Notes: generated from the sequence alone by a model not told the origin. Positions 10,301-18,477 are shown, counted from the stretch's first letter. The stretch is 64,000 nt of DNA from a virus (IMGVR_UViG_3300027867_000005:1-64000), one strand, 5' to 3'. A program made the numbers and translations.

Positions 10301-12382
10301 ATGATCCAGGGGCTGTATTCGCAAGCGACCGCTGAAGCCGGCCGATCGTTGCGCGCGCTTCGACGGAGCCAAGAATTCTGGACGGCCGCGACCACGCAGC
10401 AGAGCGGAATGCTGCGCCAGTCGCTTCAGGATGCCACAGGGCGCACCCCCGAGCAGATGCTGCAGCTTTTCCAGAAGCTCACGGCATTCGACCAGGCGGG
10501 GCCGGCGAACAAATTCCTGCGCGATGCGATGAAGCCGGGACTGTTCGATTGGATACAAGCCGCTTGGACGAATGGGATCCTGTCAAATCCGTTCACCCAT
10601 GCGACCTATTGGGCTGCCGGCCAGGTCTTTGCGCTTTACCGGCAGTTCTGGGCGACGCCGTTTCAGTCCGCAGTCGGTGCGGCGCGGTATGCTTTCGACA
10701 TGCTGCGCGGTCGCCCGACGACGGCGCCCTACGCCTCAATCCGGATGGTCGCCCCGGAAGTCCACGGCTATCTCTTCGGTTCGATCGACGGGATGCGGGC
10801 GGCCTATACGGCGATCAAGGAAAACCAGCAGATCATCCCGGCCGAAGTGACGGCTCTGCGCAAAGAAGCCGGCCAGATGGCGCAGCAAGGTGCCGGCATC
10901 ATCCCCAATCCGACAATCGCGGGCCGCGAGATACCGATCGGGAAAACCCTTGAGATGCCGATGCGGATGGTATCGGCGCTGCACTCGTTCAATTGGACGG
11001 CATTTTACCGCCAAGGGCTTGGGCGCCTCGCGTTCCAGACGGCCCAGAACGAAGGGCTGATCCCCGGCACGCAGGACTTCGCCAAGCGGCTCGCCGATCT
11101 GACGCAAAACCCGACAAAGGGGATCATCGAAGAAGCCAGCAAATACGCCGATGCCGGTGCGCTCGTGACCCGCGCGCCTTACGACTCGGTGATCGGCGCG
11201 GCATCACGGCTGCTCCATCGGGGGCGATATTTTGAGCCGCTGAAAGTCCCCGGCACCAAACTCGAAATCCCGCTCGGGACATTCCGGCCTGGCATGTATG
11301 TCGATCCGTTCGTGCAAATCCAGGGCAACATCCTGCGCACCGCCTACATGAACGGGACGCCGCTCGAAGCCTTCACGGGAGCGGCGCGCGACGATTTGAT
11401 GATGCGCAACGGTGGCTTGGCGTTCGATCTGCGGGCCGGACGGATTTTGGCCGGGACCACGCTCATGCTCGGAGCGGGTGGCCTCTATTATCTCGGGCAC
11501 CTCAATGACTCCGGGCCGAGCGATCCCGTCAAGGCATACTGGTGGCGCCGAACCCATGGCATGCCGCATGGTCTCAACATCGGGCATCTGTCGTTTGACG
11601 TGCTGCGGCTCGGAACCATCGGCATGCAGATCAGCGTTGCCGCCGACTTGGCCAAGATAGCGGGTGATGTTGGCCATGGCGAATTCAGCCAAGCAGCGGC
11701 CGATCTGGTGCATGCGGTCAGCCAGAACATTATCGACGAAAGCGCCTTTTCCGGGCCGCAGCGGATGCTTGAGGCAATCAACAACAATGATCGCTACGGC
11801 GCGGCGTGGATCAGACAGTTCGCATCGAGCCTGATCCCCTATTCGGGGCTTGCGCGCGGCACGACGCACATGATCGATCCCTATACCCGCCGCGTCAGAA
11901 GTACCGTTGACGCCATGAAGGCGATCATCCCCGGTGAGTCCGAAACCCTCTATCCGCGCTATGATTTCTGGGGGCAGCCCGAACCAAACCGGGGCTGGCT
12001 CCTTAGCAATTATGAGCATTTGCGAAACGATCCCGTCGATTTGAAACTTCAGTCCCTCGGGATCACGCCGCGCATGCCGCAGCAATGGATAAGAGGCGTC
12101 GCGTTGACCGAGCAGCAATATGCGGATTATTCGCGGGAAGCGGGACGGCTGGCGCGTCAGCAGGTCGAAAACACCTTGAAGGAACCGGGATTTGACGACA
12201 GACCGCCCGGCGTCCAGATCGACATGATCGACAAGGCCGTTGCGCGCGGCCACCGGGTCGCCGCAAACAGGATCATTCAGCAGAGCCGTTTGTCCGGAGA
12301 CAATTCGATACTCGACATCGCCGCGGAAAGAAAGCGCGCACACCGGGAAACCGGCGCACCGATCAGAGAGCCGGCGCGTTAA
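7382..12382 (+). CDS. Giant internal virion/ejection protein with HELGH metalloprotease-like domain
   Basis: 1666 residues, the largest gene of the window. A zinc-peptidase-type motif, AIHELGHSWFEEL, is at residues about 613-625 (HELGH at 615-619), followed by a helical region with YMMEGRAPTQALAGVFAKF, seen in phage large polyvalent proteins. Residues about 750-860 are Pro/Ala/Gly-rich linker, and the C-terminal half is a long mixed helical part resembling the distal half of T7 gp16-type ejection proteins. It starts 3 bases after the previous stop. Probable role: ejected with the genome, with the protease domain acting in the particle or in the host. Whether the motif is active is unknown. 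A conserved third zinc ligand was not pinned down. Confidence 0.75.
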   Translation: MAGTNPSTDPGVSAGATAAGMAPPLPVTPSPQAPAASIDELLARRAPAPENAAAPADIDEFMSRYAPQPPNSYVLAEGGGVMQGDQWDSLFTGDTPGARILDAMGAGAKHAWGALPIDWDEKTIDYLKKSGVFQDALATIMGPAQSVSRALGSTTGSSFIKGYNEAMLRPLAWAMGTAEVAYRDIAAAQEGAAAGVYQTGQELQNVPVIGALAPGELAREIAGSIQTGGPFAGAPGMLRMHVPEPPTPFSAASEANREAVSALNPERLRPGNLAVEPAPRGEVTIESIEARALGKPFRPASIPEARSLAAIGESDGGYFDLTTPTPEVQAERDAAIAAIPSEPPTVPAITPDIQSAARAANPDLFAEFDATGLRADALRRQIDDLQAQREQQSSPEIAALDQRLGDLRQMQGQEPATTAAGRQLRRQITAAVNDRQRLVDALPETGDTAEMAAARQQLLAETHRMWDLSPQVREAYRTASEAMPAAEATPPEVAPEPQPAPEATTPATPAAGTAPGAPAPPAAPPLSMPIAQDVARQLMAAGRPAEEADAVGAIQAARYAARSANLEGTTPEQLYAEEAPTIEAGPGAKRGAITISDARSTIRLLGRADASTAIHELGHSWFEELTRDAADDRATPAVKADADTVQKWLGVDEGASPSRAQHEKFARGVERYMMEGRAPTQALAGVFAKFKTWLTNIYQTVGRLRSPISDDIRRVFDRMLTAPERTLITPEAEAADFAARHEAIAERTPANEAAAAADHITDEANDIAAERSPEIHAELTSTGEPGPGGGAGGEPGAGQQPDRDAVAAGAVGGEPAAPGPARAVGAGGGEVAPAGARSTTATTTAERPATDIPRTDTRLVDKAGNIRLDNINSPEEWKEALRQAAERNADFTERRRGVVTDAQRNALANVLGTTPDRVFTKEIGESFTDSEIKLLEKTLAESTAHVTELGAKAIETGSDADIATATAALLRHDMIQGLYSQATAEAGRSLRALRRSQEFWTAATTQQSGMLRQSLQDATGRTPEQMLQLFQKLTAFDQAGPANKFLRDAMKPGLFDWIQAAWTNGILSNPFTHATYWAAGQVFALYRQFWATPFQSAVGAARYAFDMLRGRPTTAPYASIRMVAPEVHGYLFGSIDGMRAAYTAIKENQQIIPAEVTALRKEAGQMAQQGAGIIPNPTIAGREIPIGKTLEMPMRMVSALHSFNWTAFYRQGLGRLAFQTAQNEGLIPGTQDFAKRLADLTQNPTKGIIEEASKYADAGALVTRAPYDSVIGAASRLLHRGRYFEPLKVPGTKLEIPLGTFRPGMYVDPFVQIQGNILRTAYMNGTPLEAFTGAARDDLMMRNGGLAFDLRAGRILAGTTLMLGAGGLYYLGHLNDSGPSDPVKAYWWRRTHGMPHGLNIGHLSFDVLRLGTIGMQISVAADLAKIAGDVGHGEFSQAAADLVHAVSQNIIDESAFSGPQRMLEAINNNDRYGAAWIRQFASSLIPYSGLARGTTHMIDPYTRRVRSTVDAMKAIIPGESETLYPRYDFWGQPEPNRGWLLSNYEHLRNDPVDLKLQSLGITPRMPQQWIRGVALTEQQYADYSREAGRLARQQVENTLKEPGFDDRPPGVQIDMIDKAVARGHRVAANRIIQQSRLSGDNSILDIAAERKRAHRETGAPIREPAR

Positions 12383-12534
12383 CTCATTATTGTATCGTTG
12401 GCTTTCGCTTAATAAGAAAAACACAAGATCATCTCAACCGGGGAGCGGGCTTATGCTGGGCGGTAAACCATCCTATAGGCTGAGCCATGCGACGCTCGGT
12501 GCGCATCCTTTTACATCCGCGCGGAGATAGGATT

Positions 12535-12840
12535 GTGGGTTATTTCAGCAGGCGCCAAGATGTTGCCGCGCTCGTCAAGGATGCCGTGGCAAATGCGGTC
12601 GCCGATGCTACCAATGCCGTCACATTGGCCGGGCATATGGCCCAATGCGAGAAGGACAAGGCAGAGCTGAAGGCCGAGCAGTTGCGGATGCACAACGAGA
12701 ACAACATCAAGTTCAAGCTGATCGAGGATCAGAACGCCAAAATTATGCGGATCGTGTATATTGCAACCGGAGTGCTCGCCACCCTGCATCTCGTCGTGTC
12801 GGAAAAGGGAGCGGCGTTCCTCTCGCATTTCGGGCTTTGA
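12535..12840 (+). CDS. Small membrane protein with coiled coil, lysis-cassette leader
   Basis: 101 residues from GTG at 12535, chosen because GCGGAGATAGGATT just upstream is a good ribosome site. An ATG at 12487 in the same frame has no comparable site. Residues about 30-75 are charged and helical (ECKxx-type heptads around QCEKDKAELKAEQLRM), and residues about 77-95 form one membrane segment (IVYIATGVLATLHLVV). A cytoplasmic or periplasmic coiled coil tied to one membrane helix directly before an endolysin suggests a holin or spanin-related part, but the family is not recognised. The 150 bases before it hold no gene. Confidence 0.6.
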   Translation: MGYFSRRQDVAALVKDAVANAVADATNAVTLAGHMAQCEKDKAELKAEQLRMHNENNIKFKLIEDQNAKIMRIVYIATGVLATLHLVVSEKGAAFLSHFGL

Positions 12841-12851
12841 TCGGAGACCAC

Positions 12852-13634
12852 ATGGCAGGGCTACTCGCATTTGACGCCGATCAGCACATCGGAGCCATCG
12901 CGCCGCTGGCGATCAGCAAGGGCGTTCGCATCTTCCTCCCATACTACAAGCTGTTCAGCCCGGCCGATCGGGATGCGATCTTCGCAGCCGGCGCGGCAGC
13001 CGGCGTCGAGGTTGGTATCATTCCGATTTTCGAGACAACCGCTGAGCGCGCGCTTGGTGGCGCATCGGCTGGATCGAACGATGCCGACGCTATCGCGGCC
13101 TACATGAATTCGGTCCGGCAACCTCTCGATACAGCTTTCGTGCTGACCTTCGATTTTGACGAACAGACCGCACAAGATTTGGCCTGCCGTGCTTATGCAG
13201 CCGCGGTGCATGCCGGCGTCGACACACAGCCCATGATCGCCTATGGCAACGGCGCGCTCACTGAGGAACTAAAGGCTGCCGGCATCGCCAAGTTTTCGTG
13301 GGTAGCGGGCGGCATGGGCATGCGCGGCACCCGCGCCGACATCGCGGGCGGCAACGAAGATATGCAACAGGATGTCGGCGACGTACGCGGGCTGCATCTC
13401 GGGATCGAGATCGACAGCGACTTTGCTCCGCATGCGACATCGCCGCGCGATCTGTGCGCATGGATGGCAACGCCACCTCCTGAGCAGTGGCAGCAGCCTA
13501 CGCAACAGACGGGCGTGGATAAAACGGCGCTCCTGAAAACATGGCAAGCCACTCTCGGCGTCACTGCGGACGGCATTTGGGGGCCGAATACCGCCGCCGC
13601 CTTTGCCGCCTATTTTGGAGACGACAATGGCTGA
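12852..13634 (+). CDS. Endolysin: DUF1906-like glycoside-hydrolase domain plus peptidoglycan-binding repeat
   Basis: 260 residues from ATG 12852, preceded by a GGAG site. The first 200 residues resemble the DUF1906 / Rv2525c-like glycoside hydrolase-like fold: GLLAFDADQHIGA near the start, IFLPYYKLFSPADR, and later strands with AFVLTFDFDE, QPMIAYGNGAL and GLHLGIEIDSDFA. The last 50 residues (LLKTWQATLGVTADGIWGP then FAAYFG) match the peptidoglycan-binding type 1 pattern. This combination is found in phage endolysins, so it is the likely lytic enzyme. It overlaps the next gene by 8 bases. The catalytic residues are not certain. Confidence 0.75.
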   Translation: MAGLLAFDADQHIGAIAPLAISKGVRIFLPYYKLFSPADRDAIFAAGAAAGVEVGIIPIFETTAERALGGASAGSNDADAIAAYMNSVRQPLDTAFVLTFDFDEQTAQDLACRAYAAAVHAGVDTQPMIAYGNGALTEELKAAGIAKFSWVAGGMGMRGTRADIAGGNEDMQQDVGDVRGLHLGIEIDSDFAPHATSPRDLCAWMATPPPEQWQQPTQQTGVDKTALLKTWQATLGVTADGIWGPNTAAAFAAYFGDDNG

Positions 13635-13983
13635 TCAACCTTCAGCATCGCTGACCACGACTGCCATCGGTGGCTTGACGATCGCCACGGTACTGCCGTT
13701 CGTCGATTGGGCGTGGACCGGCTTCCACGGCGCTCCGCCGGACTCGCTCAAAGGTCTTGTTGCCGGCGGCATTCTCTTTCTCGGGCATGCCGTTCAGAAG
13801 GGCATTGTCGCGTGGCTCGGCACTCGCAAGACCCCGGCTGCGGAAGCCTTGTTGCAGGCCATTGAGACGGTGCCGGCGCCCGCGCCAGTGCCTACGGTAT
13901 CCCCGCTTCCTACGCCTCCCGCCATCGTCGTTAATCCTGCTGGCGTTATTGCCACTCTGCAAATGCAAGGACAAAACTCATGA
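13627..13983 (+). CDS. Holin candidate, two membrane segments
   Basis: 118 residues from ATG 13627, with GGAG 11 bases upstream. Two hydrophobic segments are visible, about residues 9-28 (TTAIGGLTIATVLPFVDWAW) and 39-62 (LVAGGILFLGHAVQKGIVAW), followed by a Pro/Ala-rich tail. Small size, two membrane spans and a position overlapping the endolysin stop fit a class II-type holin. The family was not recognised by sequence. It overlaps the following lipoprotein gene by four bases (ATGA-type coupling). Confidence 0.6.
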   Translation: MADQPSASLTTTAIGGLTIATVLPFVDWAWTGFHGAPPDSLKGLVAGGILFLGHAVQKGIVAWLGTRKTPAAEALLQAIETVPAPAPVPTVSPLPTPPAIVVNPAGVIATLQMQGQNS

Positions 13984-14471
13984 TCCGCAAACTTCTCGCT
14001 GCCTCGGTCGCCGGCTTCGTTCTTCTCTCTGGCTGTTCGTCGGGCACCACCACGCAGCCGGTCACGGTCTCGACGATCACCACGCAGGCCGCACAGGATG
14101 TGCAGACCCTCGCCATCGGCTTGCCGGCGATCGTCAGCGCGCTCCAGACGGCCGGCGTCTCGTCGACCGCCTTGGCGCAAGTTCAGACCGATCTGTCGAA
14201 GGTCCAAGCCGCAGCCACAGCGCTGGCCGGGATGCCCGCAATCCCATCGAATGCAACCGCGCTCCAGACATTCGAGGTGGCGCTGAACGATGCGCTCTCG
14301 GTCGCCAATGCCGTACTGCCGGGCAACCAGTACGTCGTCGCCGCGTCGCTGCTTGCGCCGCTGGTTGAGGGCGGCATCAATCTCGTCGCGTCGCAGCTCC
14401 CGGCGGCGCCCGCGCCAGCGATGACGCCAGATCAGGCGCGCGCGATCCTGCGCTCTGTGGCTGCGCGGTAG
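13980..14471 (+). CDS. Lipoprotein, 163 residues, lysis region
   Basis: A clear lipoprotein signal is seen: positive N-terminus (MIRKLL), hydrophobic core and lipobox LLSGC around residues 16-20, with the mature chain beginning CSSGTTTQPV. The mature part is Ala/Thr/Val rich and helical without cysteines. It is the fourth gene of the lysis cassette and could be an outer-membrane spanin-like lipoprotein, but o-spanins are normally much shorter and Pro-rich, so this is open. The start overlaps the previous stop. Confidence 0.7.
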   Translation: MIRKLLAASVAGFVLLSGCSSGTTTQPVTVSTITTQAAQDVQTLAIGLPAIVSALQTAGVSSTALAQVQTDLSKVQAAATALAGMPAIPSNATALQTFEVALNDALSVANAVLPGNQYVVAASLLAPLVEGGINLVASQLPAAPAPAMTPDQARAILRSVAAR

Positions 14472-14473
14472 CC

Positions 14474-14629
14474 GTGCGCTGGCTTTTGATGGCGATGGCA
14501 TTAGCTGTCGCCGCTTGCGCCATCGCTCCATCAGTGGCACCCGTTCCGGCACGGCCTGGGCCGAATTACCAGGAGCCGGGGTTTACCGCCTACTGCAACG
14601 CGCATCCGCATATTGGGACGTGCCCATGA
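14474..14629 (+). CDS. Small lipoprotein, o-spanin candidate
   Basis: A 51-residue product from GTG 14474, two bases after the previous stop. It begins MRWLLMAMALAVAAC, an excellent lipobox (AVAAC, Cys at residue 15). The mature part of about 36 residues is Pro-rich (APSVAPVPARPGPNYQEPG) and has two more cysteines near its end (YCNAHPHIGTCP). Length, lipobox and Pro-rich mature chain are what o-spanins look like. Its stop is fused with the next start as ATGA. The i-spanin partner would be expected nearby, with the 101-residue coiled-coil membrane protein at 12535 as one candidate. Confidence 0.6.
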   Translation: MRWLLMAMALAVAACAIAPSVAPVPARPGPNYQEPGFTAYCNAHPHIGTCP

Positions 14630-15498
14630 AAACACTCTGCATCTACCACGGCAATTGCCAGGACGGGTTTGGTGCGGCCTGGGCGGTGCGCCACGCGCTG
14701 GGCGAGGAGAATGTCGAGTTCTTTCCGGGCGTCTACCAGGAAGCGCCGCCAAACGTCGCCTTCCGGGACGTTATCCTGGTCGACTTCTCTTATAAGCGTC
14801 CGGTCCTTGAACAGATCATCGCCGGCTGCAACACGCTCTTGGTACTCGACCATCACAAGAGCGCCGCGGAAGACCTGGAGTTCATGCCCTTCGTCACATG
14901 GCCGTATGAAGAACATCGGCACCACGGGATCGGCGATCCGAAGTTCGGTGCCATCTTCGACATGAACCGCTCCGGGGCTGGCGTGGCCTGGGACTATTTC
15001 CATCCGGGCCGGACGCGCCCGCGGCTCATTGACCACATCGAGGACCGCGATCTGTGGCGTTTCCAGTTGCCCTACACGCGGCTGATCTCCGCGGCGCTGT
15101 TCTCGCATCCTTATGATTTCGAGTTGTGGGCCGATTACATGGCGAAGGACGATCTGTCGTCGCTGATCGTCGAAGGTGCCGCGATCGAGCGCAAGCACAA
15201 GCAGGACATCGCCAACCTCCTGCCCGTCGTGCAGCGCGAGATGGTGATCGGCGGCTTGCGCATGCCGGTCGCCAACCTGCCGCTGACGATGACGAGCGAT
15301 GCTGGTCATAAGATGGCCATCGGTGCTGGTGGGATCGCGGCCTGCTATTGGGACACACCGGAAGGCCGCGTGTTTTCGCTGCGCTCGACGGATGACGGGC
15401 CGGATTGCCAGGCGATCGCGGTCGGTTACGGCGGCGGCGGCCACGCGCACGCGGCCGGCTTCCGCATGCCGCTCGGCTGGGAAGGCGAATGCCCATGA
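14626..15498 (+). CDS. DHH/DHHA1-family phosphoesterase
   Basis: 290 residues from ATG 14626, coupled to the preceding lipoprotein. Motifs of the DHH superfamily are in order: N-terminal YHGNCQDGFGAAW (DHH motif I region), VILVDFSY (the metal-binding Asp), VLDHHKS (the DHH signature, residues about 84-87), a histidine-rich stretch near 100, and the C-terminal DHHA1 motif GYGGGGHAHAAGFRMP. Family members include nanoRNase/pAp phosphatase and oligonucleotide phosphodiesterases with manganese, so recycling of short RNA or DNA fragments or cleavage of nucleotide signals is plausible. It sits in a cassette with a peptidase and a phosphatase rather than with replication genes. The exact substrate cannot be told. 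Confidence 0.8.
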   Translation: MKTLCIYHGNCQDGFGAAWAVRHALGEENVEFFPGVYQEAPPNVAFRDVILVDFSYKRPVLEQIIAGCNTLLVLDHHKSAAEDLEFMPFVTWPYEEHRHHGIGDPKFGAIFDMNRSGAGVAWDYFHPGRTRPRLIDHIEDRDLWRFQLPYTRLISAALFSHPYDFELWADYMAKDDLSSLIVEGAAIERKHKQDIANLLPVVQREMVIGGLRMPVANLPLTMTSDAGHKMAIGAGGIAACYWDTPEGRVFSLRSTDDGPDCQAIAVGYGGGGHAHAAGFRMPLGWEGECP

Positions 15499-15929
15499 CC
15501 GCGACGCCCAAACAACTCGCCCAGCTTCGCGCGGTGAATGACCAGATCAACGCCATTCCCTACCAAGGGCTCGGCGCGGATCAGACGCAAGATGTCTGGA
15601 TCGACGCGCCATCTCCTGGGATGCTTTGGGAATGCCGGGACTATACGATCGCCAAGGCGAAGGCGCTGCGAGAGCAGGGATGGCCGCCAGCGGACATGGG
15701 CGTCGTGCTGTGCTGGACCGAACCGGAACCGCCAGGCGCCGGACAGCCGCCTATTCGCCAGTACCATGCGGTGCTGGGCTGCAATGCCGGCGGCGAGGTC
15801 TGGATACTCGATAGCCGCACAGCGGACATCTACCGCTGGGATCAGTGCCCCTACGATTATCTCTGGGCGCACCAGCAGATTGCCGGGTCGACCGAATTTC
15901 GCGATGCGCGCGGCGGGCTGATCACATGA
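15495..15929 (+). CDS. Transglutaminase-like cysteine peptidase
   Basis: 144 residues from ATG 15495, overlapping the DHH gene by four bases (an in-frame ATG at 15489 is the alternative). The order Cys in LWECRDYTIAKAKALREQG, then QYHAVLGC with a His, then WILDSRTADIY with an Asp matches the Cys-His-Asp triad of bacterial transglutaminase-like cysteine proteinases (BTLCP). Phage copies are known, but their substrates are not established. No signal peptide is seen, so it should act in the cytoplasm. Confidence 0.75.
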   Translation: MTATPKQLAQLRAVNDQINAIPYQGLGADQTQDVWIDAPSPGMLWECRDYTIAKAKALREQGWPPADMGVVLCWTEPEPPGAGQPPIRQYHAVLGCNAGGEVWILDSRTADIYRWDQCPYDYLWAHQQIAGSTEFRDARGGLIT

Positions 15930-16387
15930 CAACCATCACCCCTGCTAATTTCGCCACGGTCGATGCCGTTCTGTGGCGCGGTGCCCGGCCAGATGCCGCG
16001 CAGGCGGGATGGCTGTTCGCAAACGGCGTGCGCGGCGTCATCAATCTTGAACTGTTCGAGGAAGACCGCGCGGCCTGGGACGGACTAGCAGTCGATTATC
16101 GCCATCTTCCCGATTGGGAACCGCTCGCTCTCGGTCCTTCCGGGATCGAGGATCGGCACATCAAAGCAGTGCTCGCCGCCATCCGCGAGATGCCGAAGCC
16201 GATTTATATCCATTGTCGCGACGGGCAGAACCGCACTGGCATCGCGGTCGCGACGTACTGCCTCGTCGAGAAGGGAGAACCGCTCGACGCAGTTCTCGCC
16301 GACATGAAGAGCTACCGGGGAGCTTGGGCGGCTGGGGACGCCAGCTACTTGAGATCGCTGGCTGGGCGCGTGGCCGAGTTCCGTTAA
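15926..16387 (+). CDS. Dual-specificity / tyrosine phosphatase
   Basis: 153 residues from ATG 15926, overlapping the previous stop by four bases. The P-loop IYIHCRDGQNRTGIAVA fits HCx5R with Cys and Arg present. A conserved Asp for the general acid is likely in the preceding loop (HLPDWEPL). The early region (LWRGARPDAAQAGWL, NGVRGVINLE) is the standard start of cysteine-based dual-specificity phosphatases. It closes the lysis/accessory operon and ends 4 bases from a convergent small membrane gene. A role in altering host signalling or in cleaving small phosphorylated molecules is possible, but the substrate is unknown. Confidence 0.8.
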   Translation: MTTITPANFATVDAVLWRGARPDAAQAGWLFANGVRGVINLELFEEDRAAWDGLAVDYRHLPDWEPLALGPSGIEDRHIKAVLAAIREMPKPIYIHCRDGQNRTGIAVATYCLVEKGEPLDAVLADMKSYRGAWAAGDASYLRSLAGRVAEFR

Positions 16388-16391
16388 TGGT

Positions 16392-16580
16392 TTAGTAAAC
16401 GCTCGCATACTTTACAAAGCCACATGCGCATACGACAGCACCAACACCAAGAACGGTAAAGATGCCGACATAGACCAGATCCCTATTCGGCCGTCTGGAA
16501 GCGAGGATCGCTTGTAAGAAGCAAAAATGCCCGGTGAGGAAGGCGAAGAACGCGAGAGCCACGAAGACGGATTGGCGCAT
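16392..16580 (-). CDS. Small membrane protein, last gene of the leftward recT cluster
   Basis: 62 residues when started at ATG 16580. Two hydrophobic segments (VFVALAFFAFLTGHFCFLQA and YVGIFTVLGVGAVVCACGFV) make up most of it. A longer form starting at 16676 would overlap recT by 76 bases and adds an uncharged, unlikely N-terminus. The start has only a weak upstream purine stretch. Function unknown. Confidence 0.5.
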   Translation of the reverse strand: MRQSVFVALAFFAFLTGHFCFLQAILASRRPNRDLVYVGIFTVLGVGAVVCACGFVKYASVY

Positions 16581-16600
16581 GATCGTTTTTATCCCGAAAT

Positions 16601-18145
16601 TTACGCAGGTATCCGCGCCCACTGCGCTTCTATTGCCGCCTTCAGCTCGGCCGCGCACCCAAGCGCATTGCGGCACGTCCCCAGGTTCGCCTCGTTGTCA
16701 CCGAGCAGATGTGCCATGTCCTCTGTTGTCGTGGCGCTGCGCATCCGCGGCAAAAACTGCGCATCCTTCCACGCCGCCCAATCCTGCCGCCCGTTCTTGC
16801 TCCGCGGCTCGATCAGAAGCGACGGGCGATCGAACCATGCGCTGCGCTCGGGAAGCGGCTCCTGCGTGTTGTCGATAGCAAGCGTGGGCTGCGCAGGAGC
16901 GGCTTCAGAGCGGTTTGGTGCATCCTGTGCCGCAGGCTGGCCACTCGCATTGCCAGCCGCCCCAGGGCTCGCCGTTGAGGCGCTCCCTGACGAATATGGG
17001 GGCGTGACCGGCTGAGCAGCGCCAGCCGTCGTAGTAGGGCGTGCCGCAGCCGCCTCTATGCGCTTCACAGCCGCATTGGCCGCGCCCATGATCGCGTTCC
17101 ACGCATCGACATTTCCCGCATCGCGAAGGAACGCGAACATCTCGCCGTTGCTCTCCATCAGCCCGTCGAGAGCCTTGATGCCGCGCTTCTCCGCATCCCC
17201 GATGAGCTCGAGCATTTTCGCCTGGACTTCCGCGACGGCACCGAATTCGTGCTCGACGCCATCCAAATCGATGAGCGCAAAGACCTGCTCCAGCGCAGCG
17301 GATGACTCGGTCACTGCGGTTTCGTCATTGGTGAATTCGGAACGCTGAGGGCGCGCAGGCGGCGGCATCACGGCGCTGCCGTCCGGCATTTCGATTTCCT
17401 CCCCGCGATCCAGCATCGTCGATAGCCGCTGCATCGCTGCGGATTGCGGTGCCGATTTAGCGCAGCGCCGCAAGGCCGTCTTGCGTGCCGCCTCGCCGTA
17501 ATGATCGCGCCACATCGGGCCATCCTTGGCCTTGCTCTGCGCCCGCGCCCGCTCAATGTCGGACTTGCGCAGGACATCCCGCAGCACTTCGCCATTGTTC
17601 AATTTGATGATGGCATAGGAACCGATGATGTCTCCGGGATCGACATCCAGCGCCGCCGGCTCGTGCTCGATGAAGGCATTATCGCCGAGGGCGTAGCGAA
17701 ACCTGTCATGCCGGTAGACGACGTGCGCGTCAGCGCTGGCGACCTCGCCGCTGTTACGCATTCGCTTGCGGATGCCATAGACCATCGGCATTAGCTGCAC
17801 TGCGTCGACCCAGCGCTCGATCGTCCCACCGTTGCCGTTGGGCACTTTCACTTTCGTCTTGTAGATGACCAGCGCGGCCTCGCGACCGTCCGGAACCAAA
17901 CCGTCGCTCGCGCATTTGATGCAAGACATCAGCAGCGTGCGCCGATCGGCCGAGACCAGATCGGGGTTCATGTTGATCGCGGTCATCACGACGCTGCGGA
18001 AATGCTCAGGCGACACATCCGGCGGCAGCGAATTGATGATATCAGGCATATACACGTCGACGGCGCGCTCAACCGGCATCCTCGAAAGCTGATCGAAATT
18101 CGGCTTGTCGGTCGTGGTGACCGCATTGCGCTGGTCAGACATCAC
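16601..18145 (-). CDS. recT: RecT-family single-strand annealing recombinase with long C-terminal extension
   Basis: 514 residues. The first 270 residues follow the RecT family: FRSVVMTAINMNPDLVSADR, the block CASDGLVPDGREAAL, QLMPMVYGIRKRMRNSG, and AARKTALRRCAK. Family members bind single-stranded DNA and anneal complementary strands in phage recombination. The C-terminal 240 residues are unusual for RecT (normally about 270-300 residues in all). They have an Ala/Pro/Thr-rich linker, then a helical end with WKDAQFLPRMRSATTTEDM, possibly a separate small domain. No adjacent exonuclease partner was recognised. It lies at the end of an overlapping leftward operon and its start overlaps the preceding stop. 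Confidence 0.85.
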   Translation of the reverse strand: MMSDQRNAVTTTDKPNFDQLSRMPVERAVDVYMPDIINSLPPDVSPEHFRSVVMTAINMNPDLVSADRRTLLMSCIKCASDGLVPDGREAALVIYKTKVKVPNGNGGTIERWVDAVQLMPMVYGIRKRMRNSGEVASADAHVVYRHDRFRYALGDNAFIEHEPAALDVDPGDIIGSYAIIKLNNGEVLRDVLRKSDIERARAQSKAKDGPMWRDHYGEAARKTALRRCAKSAPQSAAMQRLSTMLDRGEEIEMPDGSAVMPPPARPQRSEFTNDETAVTESSAALEQVFALIDLDGVEHEFGAVAEVQAKMLELIGDAEKRGIKALDGLMESNGEMFAFLRDAGNVDAWNAIMGAANAAVKRIEAAAARPTTTAGAAQPVTPPYSSGSASTASPGAAGNASGQPAAQDAPNRSEAAPAQPTLAIDNTQEPLPERSAWFDRPSLLIEPRSKNGRQDWAAWKDAQFLPRMRSATTTEDMAHLLGDNEANLGTCRNALGCAAELKAAIEAQWARIPA

Positions 18146-18477
18146 GATTTCCCCTGATCTTCGAGGGTGCCACCGCCGACAATATCGGCAAGCGCCGCGA
18201 TGGCGCTCGATAGGTCATGCCATTCGATGCCCGTTCGGGGGAGACGGTAGCGAGCGTCGACAACCCGGCGCGCAGCCGTGCGCAGCTTGTCGTGCTCCCC
18301 AACCGTAGGTCGTGTGATCCCGAGCATTGAGCAAATCTGCTCGGGCGTTTCGCTCACCACGAACGGCATCCAGGCGATGTGCAACAGCGTGCCGCCAGCG
18401 TCTTCGCTGAAGGCAAACGGCGTCGGCACATGGATAGCGCGGCCATCGGTGCGGGTGAGCTTGAGGTATGGCGGCAT
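18142..18477 (-). CDS. Hypothetical protein, 111 residues
   Basis: Not recognised. The chain is compact, with alternating strands at the N-terminus (YLKLTRTDGRAIHV) and a helical end. A segment near residue 45-60 (TPEQICSMLGITRP) is helix-turn-helix-like. It overlaps recT by four bases (ATGA coupling) and follows the 138-residue gene by 18 bases, so it belongs to the recT operon. Confidence 0.65.
   Translation of the reverse strand: MPPYLKLTRTDGRAIHVPTPFAFSEDAGGTLLHIAWMPFVVSETPEQICSMLGITRPTVGEHDKLRTAARRVVDARYRLPRTGIEWHDLSSAIAALADIVGGGTLEDQGKS

Noticed and set aside
11204-12424. Long - strand frame opposite the giant ejection protein
   Set aside because: Arg-rich shadow of a real gene, no family features.
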